Below, in pieces: positions 34,612 to 42,157 of a stretch of 64,000 bases of DNA. This DNA comes from an uncultured Pseudomonadota bacterium (GTDB taxonomy: Bacteria; Pseudomonadota; Gammaproteobacteria; Burkholderiales; JALYOK01), in contig CADEHE010000001.1 of assembly GCA_902826775.1 (NCBI GenBank), positions 186,001-250,000 of the forward strand. The letters are read 5' to 3'. Made by a program: the position numbers and the translations under genes. Position 1 is the stretch's first letter. Each line of letters opens with the position of its first letter. The notes beneath the pieces were generated by a model. The model saw only the letters and a list, made by a program, of their open reading frames with translations, did not search any database and had not been told where the DNA came from.

Positions 34612-35712
34612 GTGAAAACGCAACTTCTATCACGCCGTAACAGAGTTTTTAGCCATCTAATTGGCCTTGCGCTGGCGGGCACTTGCCTGTTGGCACACTT
34701 GTCGCCGGCTCACGCAAATCAGCCCGTTGACCCATTCGGCATTCCTTGCGACACCGTGGGCCCCGTGGGTCTTCCCTACGCGCCCGGGGTGAACTGCAGG
34801 GTGATGGCGGTGGACGGACTTTCCCGCCGCTACGTGGTGTGGGTGCCGCTCGCCGGTGTCCCTGCCAATTCACCGGCGGTCTTCATGCTCCACGGCGGCA
34901 GCGGCACCGGCGAAGAGTTCTTGCAGCGCTCCGGTTGGCGCGAAAAGGCTACCCAGGAAGGCTTTGCCGCGATTTTTCCGACTGCGGCGGAACATTTCGT
35001 TCTGGATAAGCAGCGTTTCTCCACCCGTTGGAACAACTACGAGCTGCCGCGGGAGATCGATCCCAACAGACGGCCGGCCGGCTATCCGGCGACTTCTCCT
35101 TGGCCCGCAGATGATGTGAAGTTCATTCGTCAGATCGGTGAAGATGTCATCCAGCAGCTCGCGACCGATCCGCGGCGCATGTATGTGGCGGGATTCTCCA
35201 GCGGCGGGCAAATGTGCGCACGCCTCGGCGTCGAGCTGTCGCATCTGATCGCGGCGGTTGCCTGTCATACATCAGGTTTGCATCAGGTGCACAAAACGCT
35301 GGCGGGGCAACGCAATCTTTCCGCGTACTTTTCTCTCGGCACCCGCGACCAGAATGCGCTTGAGGTGATCAACGAGTATTTGACCGCATTGGGCAGACCG
35401 ACGATCGCAGAGCTGCCGCTAGATCCCACGCTGCTCGATCAGATCCCGCAAATCAAGTCCCAGATGTTGCTAAATTTCGATTCCTTCAATCTTGCAGCCA
35501 CGCCGGTGAGCAAGCAGAGCGCTGCTACTTGGACCGAGTTGCGCGCGCAGACGCCACAAGCCGGCAACGTCGATGGTAACGAGCTGTACTTCACCTTTCT
35601 GGATGATGTTACCCACTACTATCCCAGCGGAACTCCCAGTTTAAAGAATCCCTTCGGGTTCAATCTTCCCGATCGAGTGTGGCCCTTCTTTGCGCAGCAT
35701 CCGCGTCCCTGA
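34612..35712 (+). CDS. Exported PHB-depolymerase-like esterase (LpqC type)
   Basis: A 366-residue protein starting at GTG, with AGGAG upstream and a signal peptide ending A-H-A. The alpha/beta-hydrolase fold shows M-L-H-G-G-S-G-T-G (oxyanion), V-A-G-F-S-S-G-G-Q-M with the catalytic Ser, and a late His in D-V-T-H-Y-Y-P. This matches the esterase-PHB/LpqC family that cleaves polyesters or feruloyl esters. The substrate is not deducible. Probably cotranscribed with the preceding small exported gene. Confidence 0.8.
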   Translation: MKTQLLSRRNRVFSHLIGLALAGTCLLAHLSPAHANQPVDPFGIPCDTVGPVGLPYAPGVNCRVMAVDGLSRRYVVWVPLAGVPANSPAVFMLHGGSGTGEEFLQRSGWREKATQEGFAAIFPTAAEHFVLDKQRFSTRWNNYELPREIDPNRRPAGYPATSPWPADDVKFIRQIGEDVIQQLATDPRRMYVAGFSSGGQMCARLGVELSHLIAAVACHTSGLHQVHKTLAGQRNLSAYFSLGTRDQNALEVINEYLTALGRPTIAELPLDPTLLDQIPQIKSQMLLNFDSFNLAATPVSKQSAATWTELRAQTPQAGNVDGNELYFTFLDDVTHYYPSGTPSLKNPFGFNLPDRVWPFFAQHPRP

Positions 35713-35931
35713 TCGTTAGCCGCTTGCCCCTCGGCGCAACGCCCGAGCATGAACTGGCACGTTGACCGTCGCTGGCAAGGCGGAGGAAGCGCTTTGCGAG
35801 CATTGTTCGCGCCTCAGCAGATCACAGCATCCGAGAAATTTGCCCGGGTCTGACTATGCCGACACGACGGCGACGAATCTATCCTTTCCGCGCGAAACTA
35901 GATCATCCGTTCTATATCGTTTGGTTTAACC

Positions 35932-35965
35932 AAATCGCGTGATGAAAAACGCAGTCACGCGATTT
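35932..35965. promoter_or_regulatory. 11-bp inverted repeat upstream of the RiPP precursor
   Basis: AAATCGCGTGA (35932-35942) is the perfect complement of TCACGCGATTT (35955-35965) with a 12-base spacer. It lies about 140 bases before the precursor start and 220 bases after the esterase stop. It could be a regulator site or an esterase terminator without a long T run. Confidence 0.45.
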
Positions 35966-36005
35966 CGCCGATCCCAGACACACATAAACTTTGCAACAGA
36001 GGATT

Positions 36006-36021
36006 CGGCGCCTAGGCGCCG
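36006..36021. promoter_or_regulatory. 16-bp palindrome CGGCGCCTAGGCGCCG before the RiPP precursor
   Basis: A perfect palindrome 80 bases upstream of the precursor ATG. The position suits an operator close to the promoter. No regulator gene adjoins the locus, so any binding protein would be encoded elsewhere. Confidence 0.4.
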
Positions 36022-36101
36022 GGCCTCATGCGTCGTTTGCCGTCTTAGCACCGCCTAGCGTCAAGCGACATCCATCATTTTGAGCGGTCAGGAGAAATGC
36101 C

Positions 36102-36461
36102 ATGTCTTTGATGCACGGAAACAGACTTATGGACCAGCAATCAGCACACAATAGAACTGCGGCAATCATCGCCAAGTCGCTGCAGGACGAAAGCTACAGA
36201 GACGAGCTTCTCGCCAACCCGCGGAACGCGATCCAACAACAGTTCGGCAAAGAGCTGCCGCTTGGCCTCGAAGTTCGCGTGGTGGAAGAATCGGCGAACG
36301 TTGTCTATTTAGTGCTCCCGCCCAAGCCCACGGTCGAGGTCTCAGACTCAGATCTCGAAGCGGTCGCCGGCGGCTTCACCGTCGCTACTGGCCCGATCCG
36401 CGGACCACGTACTACCGGTTGGTATCCGCTGGACGAGTGGCTTACGACGGTGCTGATGTAG
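36102..36461 (+). CDS. NHLP/proteusin-type RiPP precursor peptide
   Basis: A 119-residue peptide with a nitrile-hydratase-like leader. Residues 18-75 (A-I-I-A-K-S-L-Q-D-E-S-Y-R-D-E-L-L-A-N-P, F-G-K-E-L-P, V-R-V-V-E-E-S, Y-L-V-L-P-P-K-P) and L-E-A-V-A-G-G at 85-91 match the NHLP leader family, which ends in a double-Gly cleavage site. The core is then 28 residues (92-119), rich in Gly, Pro, Thr and Arg with two Trp (T-G-P-I-R-G-P-R-T-T-G-W-Y-P) and no Cys, so lanthionines are excluded. GGAGA precedes the ATG. The next genes encode a kinase-like protein and a JmjC oxygenase. Confidence 0.88.
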   Translation: MSLMHGNRLMDQQSAHNRTAAIIAKSLQDESYRDELLANPRNAIQQQFGKELPLGLEVRVVEESANVVYLVLPPKPTVEVSDSDLEAVAGGFTVATGPIRGPRTTGWYPLDEWLTTVLM

Positions 36462-36490
36462 ACAGCTTTCGGCAAGTCTCGGTTCGAGTA

Positions 36491-36522
36491 CTTGGCGTCA
36501 TCCGCAAGAGGGTGGCGCCAAG
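36491..36522 (+). promoter_or_regulatory. 13-bp stem-loop between RiPP precursor and tailoring genes
   Basis: CTTGGCGTCATCC (36491-36503) pairs with GGGTGGCGCCAAG (36510-36522), including two G-U pairs, around a 6-base loop. It starts 29 bases after the precursor stop and has no T run. Such stems often protect an upstream message or let only part of the transcription continue, which would give more precursor than enzyme. Confidence 0.5.
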
Positions 36523-36567
36523 ACAGCCCTGGAAAGGAAGCGGCAATCGCGCGATTGGCGGAGAGAT

Positions 36568-37719
36568 ATGACGGCGCCACCAGAAACTTCCAGCTTGCTA
36601 TCCGTTCACCGGAATGGCCGGCTCTCTCGTGCTCATGTCGAGCGGTTCGCTGCCGAGCTCGCGATGCGCCATACCGGGATGGCACTCGCAGCTCATGGTC
36701 GTGAGCCAGGCATGGGGTACTCAAGCAAGGTCGGTCTGATTGTACGAAATGTCTTTCTTCACGAGGGACAGATGATTCTTCATCCGCTGCAGCGGGACTT
36801 AGTCGATGACTCCAGCAAGGGTCCATTGAGCGACGTCGCCAGCGTGCTTGTGGAACTCGAAGTGCTGGGGCAGCGCACCTTGGGAAACTTCTTCCTCGCG
36901 GAGTGGCTGGAGCAGTCCGGCGCTTTCGATACTCTCTTCGCGTTGCGCTCGCACATTGTCCGAGAAGCGATGGTGTTCGTTGACCAGCAAAGCAGCGCTC
37001 CGGCGCCCAGCAAGCAGGTCGGCATCGGAGAGGAAGATTTACGCGTCGAACGCGCGCGCCGAATCGCCTGCGAACGCCAACAGCCGGCGCGCGCCGGCAG
37101 CATGCTGATCACGCACGGCCTTAGCGGGGCTGGCAAGACGACTCTGGCGAGCGCACTGGCCGGCTTGGTCGGCGCGGTAGTGGTACGCAATGACGCCGAG
37201 CTCATGCGGTTGAAGCGGGTTCACGGCGCCGTTGATGACCCGATCTTTTGGCGCAGCGCACTCATCGAGCGGATAGAGAGACTGGCCAGTCATGCCATCA
37301 AAGCCGGTTGGCCGGTGATTGTCGAATCCTGTTTTCTCGATCGCGCCAGCCGTCAGCGATTCCGCAGTAAAGCTGCGGAGCTGGGCGCACCGTTCGCTAT
37401 TTTGGAATGCTCGGCGCCCCTGCCCGCGATCCGCGAACGACTCAACAAGCGGTGCGCTTTCGGCTCGCTATTTCACGGCATCGACGCCAGCGCAGATGAT
37501 GTGCAAAAGCGGCTGCAGGCGCAGATAGACGGGACCGAATCACTTGACGAGCACGAACGGGCAAGCACTATCACTATTGATACTAGCAAGCCAGTCGACT
37601 ACCCAAAGTTGGCGGACTGGGTAATTGGGCTGAGCCGAAGGCCTCACTCACGCACGCCTCTCTCCTGCGCCTCGTTGCAGCCTCGACGAAATTCGCAGAG
37701 GGCCGAAGAGAGCGTCTAA
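36568..37719 (+). CDS. P-loop kinase with degenerate aminoglycoside-phosphotransferase-like N-terminus
   Basis: A 383-residue protein; GGAG lies 4 bases before the ATG. Residues 180-345 form an AAA_33-like P-loop kinase: T-H-G-L-S-G-A-G-K-T-T with Lys190, R-N-D-A-E at the strand-2 end, and V-I-V-E-S-C-F-L as Walker B-like. The N-terminal part looks like the end of the phosphotransferase domain fused to such kinases (P-L-S-D-V-A-S-V-L-V-E-L-E ... F-F-L-A-E-W-L), but the catalytic H-G-D-x-H-x-x-N loop is missing. It could phosphorylate the precursor or a metabolite; the role in the RiPP locus is inferred from position alone. Confidence 0.75.
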   Translation: MTAPPETSSLLSVHRNGRLSRAHVERFAAELAMRHTGMALAAHGREPGMGYSSKVGLIVRNVFLHEGQMILHPLQRDLVDDSSKGPLSDVASVLVELEVLGQRTLGNFFLAEWLEQSGAFDTLFALRSHIVREAMVFVDQQSSAPAPSKQVGIGEEDLRVERARRIACERQQPARAGSMLITHGLSGAGKTTLASALAGLVGAVVVRNDAELMRLKRVHGAVDDPIFWRSALIERIERLASHAIKAGWPVIVESCFLDRASRQRFRSKAAELGAPFAILECSAPLPAIRERLNKRCAFGSLFHGIDASADDVQKRLQAQIDGTESLDEHERASTITIDTSKPVDYPKLADWVIGLSRRPHSRTPLSCASLQPRRNSQRAEESV

Positions 37720-37737
37720 CTTGACTGGAACACCACC

Positions 37738-38934
37738 ATGCGCGACAGCCACCTCACCTTTGAACGATTGCTTCACCCGATCGGGCAGGACGCGTTTCTG
37801 CGGGATTACTGGGAACGCCAACCCCTTGTGATCGAAAGAGGCAAGCCGGACTACTATTCCGGCATCCTTTCCCTGGCCGAGATCGACTCAATCGTCGCGT
37901 TCAGGCAGCTCAAGTACTCTCAACTGAAGATCGCCAGAGCCGAGTCAACGCAGCCGGATAAAGTCTTCTACGTGGACAGCGACAGTACGTCGGATACTAA
38001 CCGGCTGTTTCACTCTTATGCCCAGGGCGACACAGTGGCCCTAAACTTCGCACAGTGTTATTGGGAACCGGCCGCTCGGCTCTGCGCAGCGCTGGAGAAC
38101 TTCTTCCATTTTCCCGCAGGTGCGAACGTCTATGTAACCCCGCGGAACGCGCAAGGATTCCCTGCGCACTTCGATTCCCACGACGTCTTCGTTCTCCAAG
38201 TTGAAGGCGCGAAGAACTGGCGCATCTATCCAGCGCGGGAGGAATTGCCTTGCGGCAATGAGGACAGCAAACCCATCTCACGCGAACTGCTTGGGGAACC
38301 TCTGCGGGAATTGCGATTGGCCGCTGGCGATTTGCTCTATATTCCCCGCGGCTATGTTCACGAAGCGCGCACTACCGATGTTTCTTCTATTCACGTGACC
38401 ATCAGCGTTCGCTCCTACAAATGGACGGACTTGCTCAGCGAAATGCTGTCACTTGCGAGTCAGGCGAACTTGGCGTTTCGCAAGTCGCTACCGGTGGAGT
38501 TTATGACCAACCAAGAAGCAGTCGGGCAGATCGTAGAGCGGCTGCCGGAACTGATCAGCACGCTCGCCGACCGCGGCCGGATCGAGCGCAGCATTGAGCG
38601 GTTGCGGGAGCGACTGATCGAAAGAAAGCGCGCTCTGCCAGATGCGCACTTTCGCAGCCTCGACCAGGTCGACCAGATCGGCCTGGACTCGCTGGTGGCG
38701 AAGCGGGAGGGCATGCTGTGTCACGTTTCCAGAAAGCCAGACTGCGTAGAGATTGTGTTCCCCGGCAATCGAATGAAGGGCCCGGTGGATATCGAGACTG
38801 GCTTTCGCTACATCGCGGATTCTACCGAGGCGTTTCCTATCAGAGCATTGCCCGACATCCTGAGCGATAAAAGCAAACTGGTACTTGCAAAACGTGCGGT
38901 TCGGGAGGGTCTGTTGACGGTATTGCCAAACTGA
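37738..38934 (+). CDS. JmjC / cupin-4 Fe(II), 2-oxoglutarate-dependent oxygenase
   Basis: A 398-residue protein of the YcfD/ROXA-like cupin-4 group. The iron ligands are visible as His144-x-Asp146 in G-F-P-A-H-F-D-S-H-D and His208 in Y-I-P-R-G-Y-V-H-E-A. N-W-R-I-Y-P and A-G-D-L-L-Y-I-P complete the double-stranded beta-helix, and a C-terminal ~190-residue helical and winged region follows. Related enzymes hydroxylate protein side chains (Arg or His on ribosomal proteins). Here it lies 18 bases after the kinase gene in the RiPP locus, so hydroxylation of the core peptide is a reasonable hypothesis. Confidence 0.88.
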   Translation: MRDSHLTFERLLHPIGQDAFLRDYWERQPLVIERGKPDYYSGILSLAEIDSIVAFRQLKYSQLKIARAESTQPDKVFYVDSDSTSDTNRLFHSYAQGDTVALNFAQCYWEPAARLCAALENFFHFPAGANVYVTPRNAQGFPAHFDSHDVFVLQVEGAKNWRIYPAREELPCGNEDSKPISRELLGEPLRELRLAAGDLLYIPRGYVHEARTTDVSSIHVTISVRSYKWTDLLSEMLSLASQANLAFRKSLPVEFMTNQEAVGQIVERLPELISTLADRGRIERSIERLRERLIERKRALPDAHFRSLDQVDQIGLDSLVAKREGMLCHVSRKPDCVEIVFPGNRMKGPVDIETGFRYIADSTEAFPIRALPDILSDKSKLVLAKRAVREGLLTVLPN

Positions 38935-39049
38935 GGAAGCCGCGGAGGTCTTCACCGGCAACGTCAATTGCGGCGGTCGATCGATCTCGCAGCGTGTTCA
39001 GAGCTAATGGGAAAGGGCTGTGATCGCGATCACGCGCCAGATGCCTGAG

Positions 39050-39265
39050 CGTGATCGCGGAAGTGCTAAAGCGCGCGCTACCAACGTTCGAACCCGGCAG
39101 CGATGCGATCAATTGCCACCACAACTACGTCGCGCAGCAGGTCATTTCGGCGAGAACTTGTTCGTCACGCGTAAGAGTGCAATCAGCGAGCGGCTAGGCG
39201 AGTTGGGGTTCATCCGCGGCAAAGCCGCGCATACGCTCAAGCAAGTGCTGTGCGAAAAAAGATAA
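39050..39265 (+). pseudogene. Broken partial copy of the 3' part of rtcB
   Basis: The sequence first reads V-I-A-E-V-L-K-R-A-L-P-T-F-E ... A-I-N-C-H-H-N-Y-V-A-Q, matching RtcB residues around 255-285. A one-base deletion after C-A-G-C-A-G shifts the frame to H-F-G-E-N-L-F-V-T-R-K-S-A-I-S-E-R-L-G-E-L-G. It then jumps across about 80 codons, including the catalytic S-H-G-A-G-R, to H-T-L-K-Q-V-L-C. Short stretches such as GAAGTGCTAAAGCGCG are identical to the intact gene at 31814-33022. The upstream two thirds of the gene are absent. Confidence 0.85.
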
Positions 39266-39299
39266 GCGCACCCTCGACCCGCCATCCGCCCGGACCCTC

Positions 39300-39350
39300 T
39301 GAACCGGTACCCGTTCGTCGTGCGCCCGTCGACTTAGCTCAGGGTAAGCT
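39300..39350. repeat. Possible decayed REP-like sequence
   Basis: CCGTTCGTCGTG and a GTCGAC/TTAGCTCAGG stretch within this segment resemble the common REP consensus (CCGTTCGTCCTGAGC and its inverse) linked to RAYT transposases, but with several changes. A RAYT remnant exists at 1573-1782. The call is weak. Confidence 0.25.
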
Positions 39351-39463
39351 CGTCTAACTACGCCTTGACTGGGCAAGCGAAGTCCCAAGCTTTCGGCAGA
39401 GCCCACCTAGAAAGACGCAGGGCGAACTTGTCTCGTTCACAGGCGAAGCGCAGTCGCCCGCGG

Positions 39464-39727
39464 CTACAATCCCTTGGGCTTCATCGCGTTGAGAGCCGCC
39501 TTGGCAACGGTGGCTTCAGGGTTCTTTCGATACGTTTGCCGTGCTTCCTCATTGCCGAAGCAGTAGACTTTGCCTTTTAGCGTTTCATTAATGGAGCAAT
39601 CCGTCTTAATGTGCTTGCCCATAGACAAAGCCGTGGTGCACTCGTTGTTGAATTCCCCAGCCTGTACACTGGCGCCTACGGACAGCATTGCGATCGCGAC
39701 GAGGGCCGAAGCAAATGAATGTCTCAT
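39464..39727 (-). CDS. Small exported YHS-like protein
   Basis: An 87-residue protein with a signal peptide (cleaved near S-V-Q-A-G). The mature part reads N-E-C-T-T-A-L-S-M-G-K, T-D-C-S-I-N, G-K-V-Y-C-F-G-N-E-E-A-R-Q-T-Y-R-K-N-P, which resembles the YHS domain (Cys plus Y-C-F-x-x-x-x-A-R-x-x-F) seen in heavy-metal-related proteins. Three Cys are available for metal or thiol binding. Transcribed alone on the minus strand. Confidence 0.65.
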   Translation of the reverse strand: MRHSFASALVAIAMLSVGASVQAGEFNNECTTALSMGKHIKTDCSINETLKGKVYCFGNEEARQTYRKNPEATVAKAALNAMKPKGL

Positions 39728-39945
39728 GATACGTGTGTCCTTTCTTTGGTTGAACTAATCAGCGCGTTCTTGTCGCCCTGAACTAATAGTCTGAGTCTTT
39801 CCAGTAGCGCGACATTGACCTGCATCAAGGCGGATCAAAGAAACCGAGTCATTGGCTATACTAGTTGCAGGTACTTGCGGAAGATGGCTTGAGACAACAG
39901 TTCTGAGCACATACAAATGCCTGCATATAGAATTAAAGGCTACTG

Positions 39946-41148
39946 ATGCTAAACGGTGTCCGCATACTCGATCTGACCTGGGTGCTTGGCGGCCCATTCG
40001 CAAGCTATTTGCTCGCACAGTTGGGCGCGGAGATCATCAAGGTAGAGCCGCCGAGCGGGGACCTGTCGCGCGCCTTCCCGCCGCATTTTTTTGAAGGCGA
40101 CTCGGCATTCTTTCTTTCGATCAATCGCGGCAAGAAAAGCATTGCTCTCGATCTGAAGAATCCGCAAGGGCGCGAAGCGTTCTACGATCTGGCGCGCAAG
40201 GCCGATGCGGTGATGTACGGCTTCGCGCCCGATGTGCCCGCGAAGCTCGGGTTAGATTTTCCGACGTTGCATGCGATCAATCCAAAACTTTGCGTCGCCG
40301 AGTTGATCGGCTTTCACGACCAGGGCGAGTACGCGACCAAGCCGTCGTTCGACATCATCGCGCAGGCGATGGGCGGCTTTATGGATCTGACCGGCGAAGC
40401 CGGCGGCAAACCGGTGCGCGGCGGCTATCAAATCGCCGACCTCGGCGCGGGACTTTATCTCGCGCTCGGCTTGCTCGCGGCGCTGTTCGAAGCGCGTGGC
40501 AGCGGCGTCGGCAAAAAGATTCAAACCACGCTGCTCGACTGCCAACTGGCGCTGCTCACCTGGCAAGCGCAAAACTATTTCGTCACCGGCGAGGTGCCGC
40601 GCGCCACCGGCTCGCGCCACGCCACGCTGGCGCCCAGCGAAGCGTTCCTTTGCGCCGACGGCAAGTACATCGTCGTTTCCGCCAGCACGCAAGCGCATTG
40701 GCCGCTGCTGTGCAAAGCGATAGGCCGCCCTGAATTGGCCGACGATGCGCGCTTTGCCAACCCGAGCGCGCGCATCGCCAATGTCGACGCGCTCGCCCAA
40801 ACGTTGGGCTCAGTGTTGCGCCAGCAACCCGCGCATTATTGGGTCGAGTGCATCGGCCAAGCCGGCGTGCCGGTGGGTCCAGTCAACAACGTTGCCGAGG
40901 CGCTGGCGCAACCGCTTGCCGGTTTGCGCAACATGATCGAGCCGCTCGCGAACCCGCGCTCCGGCGCCGCACTCAACTTCCTCGGCAATCCGATCAAGTT
41001 CAACGGCGCATGCGAACTGTCGTATCCCCCGGCGTGCGGCGCGCACACACGTGAAGTGCTGCGGGATGTCTGCGGCTACGACGCAGCGCGCATCGAGCAG
41101 TTGGAGCGCCTCGGTGCCGTGAAAGCAAGCGGGGTAGCCCGACCGTGA
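39946..41148 (+). CDS. Family III CoA transferase (CaiB/BaiF)
   Basis: A 400-residue protein with L-D-L-T-W-V-L-G-G-P-F-A-S near the start, V-E-P-P-S-G-D, I-N-R-G-K-K-S-I-A-L-D-L-K, and the catalytic Asp in Y-Q-I-A-D-L-G-A-G (residue 165). It moves CoA between carboxylic acids without forming a free acyl-CoA pool. The last four bases overlap the start of the Bug-type gene, so the two are co-translated, a common pairing in Burkholderiales for uptake and activation of organic acids. Confidence 0.9.
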   Translation: MLNGVRILDLTWVLGGPFASYLLAQLGAEIIKVEPPSGDLSRAFPPHFFEGDSAFFLSINRGKKSIALDLKNPQGREAFYDLARKADAVMYGFAPDVPAKLGLDFPTLHAINPKLCVAELIGFHDQGEYATKPSFDIIAQAMGGFMDLTGEAGGKPVRGGYQIADLGAGLYLALGLLAALFEARGSGVGKKIQTTLLDCQLALLTWQAQNYFVTGEVPRATGSRHATLAPSEAFLCADGKYIVVSASTQAHWPLLCKAIGRPELADDARFANPSARIANVDALAQTLGSVLRQQPAHYWVECIGQAGVPVGPVNNVAEALAQPLAGLRNMIEPLANPRSGAALNFLGNPIKFNGACELSYPPACGAHTREVLRDVCGYDAARIEQLERLGAVKASGVARP

Positions 41149-42110
41149 GACCCTCGCGCCGGCGCTTCCTCGCGGTGACGGCCATGTCACCTTGCGCAGC
41201 ATGGCCGCAAGCGAAGTATCCCTCTCGAACGGTACGCATTATTTCCGGCTTCACTCCCGGCGGCGCGAACGATTTGCTGGCACGCTTAGTTGCCGAACCC
41301 CTCAGCGCACGTCTGGGGCAGCCCTTCGTCGTGGAGAACCGCGTCGGCGGCGGCGGCACGATCGCCGCGGAAGTGGTCGCCAATGCGGCGCCGGATGGGC
41401 ACACGCTGCTCATGCTGGCGGTGGCGCACTGTGCACACCGTGCGCTGTATCCCAAGTTAGCGTATGAGGTCGAGCGCGATTTCGTTCCCGTCAGCGTCGT
41501 CGCTACGCAACCTTTGGTGCTGGTCTTGAACGCGCAACTGCCCGCGAAGGACTTGAAGGAATTCGTGGCACTGGCAAAACAGCAGCCGGGCAAGCTGTTC
41601 TTCGCTTCCGGCGGCAGCGGCACGTCGCAGCATATGGGCATGGAAATGTTCAAGGCCGCGGCGAAAGTCGAGCTCACGCACGTACCGTACAAAGGCTTGC
41701 CGGCGGCCGTGCAAGATATGCTCAACGGGCAAATCGCCACCATGATGCTGCCGATTTCGACTGCGCTGCCGCTGCTGCAAACCGGCAAGCTGCGCGGTCT
41801 CGGCATAGCCAGACCGGCACGCTCCAAGCTGTTGCCGCAATTGCCGACCCTCGCGGAAGCGGGCGTTCCCGGCGTGCAGGCGGACGCGTGGCACGGTCTC
41901 GTCGCCCCGCGCGCCACGCCCGCAAACGTAATTGAGACTTTGCGCGGCAACCTCGCCGAAATTCTCGCCGCGCCCGCCCTGCGCGCCAAACTCGCCGCAC
42001 AGGGCGCCGAGCCGGTCGGCAATACGCCCGCCGAATTCGCCGCGCTGATTCACAGTGAAAGCGAAAAGTACGGCACAATTATTCGTGCCGCTGGCATCAA
42101 GCCGGACTAG
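41145..42110 (+). CDS. Bug/TctC-type tripartite tricarboxylate transporter substrate-binding protein
   Basis: A 321-residue protein that starts at GTG inside the GTGA overlap with the CoA transferase stop. The N-terminus R-P-S-R-R-R-F-L-A-V-T-A looks like a Tat or Sec signal. The mature Venus-flytrap fold has Y-P-S-R-T-V-R-I-I-S-G-F-T-P-G-G, V-E-N-R-V-G-G-G-G, and H-V-P-Y-K-G. It should bind a carboxylate in the periplasm. No TctA/TctB membrane genes adjoin, as is usual for orphan Bug proteins. Confidence 0.9.
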   Translation: MRPSRRRFLAVTAMSPCAAWPQAKYPSRTVRIISGFTPGGANDLLARLVAEPLSARLGQPFVVENRVGGGGTIAAEVVANAAPDGHTLLMLAVAHCAHRALYPKLAYEVERDFVPVSVVATQPLVLVLNAQLPAKDLKEFVALAKQQPGKLFFASGGSGTSQHMGMEMFKAAAKVELTHVPYKGLPAAVQDMLNGQIATMMLPISTALPLLQTGKLRGLGIARPARSKLLPQLPTLAEAGVPGVQADAWHGLVAPRATPANVIETLRGNLAEILAAPALRAKLAAQGAEPVGNTPAEFAALIHSESEKYGTIIRAAGIKPD

Positions 42111-42157
42111 CGAGCGGCGGTTCACGCTGCAAACTCAAACATAAGAGGAGAACAGTT

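Larger units (their letters stand above)
35713..36101. other. Upstream region of the RiPP locus with two inverted repeats
   Basis: About 390 bases without a gene. It holds an 11-bp perfect inverted repeat at 35932-35965, a GC-rich palindrome at 36006-36021 and a GGAGA ribosome site at 36091-36095 for the precursor gene. Confidence 0.5.

Noticed and set aside
41145..42110. Complete tripartite tricarboxylate transporter
   Set aside because: Only the binding protein is present; no TctA or TctB membrane genes adjoin it.
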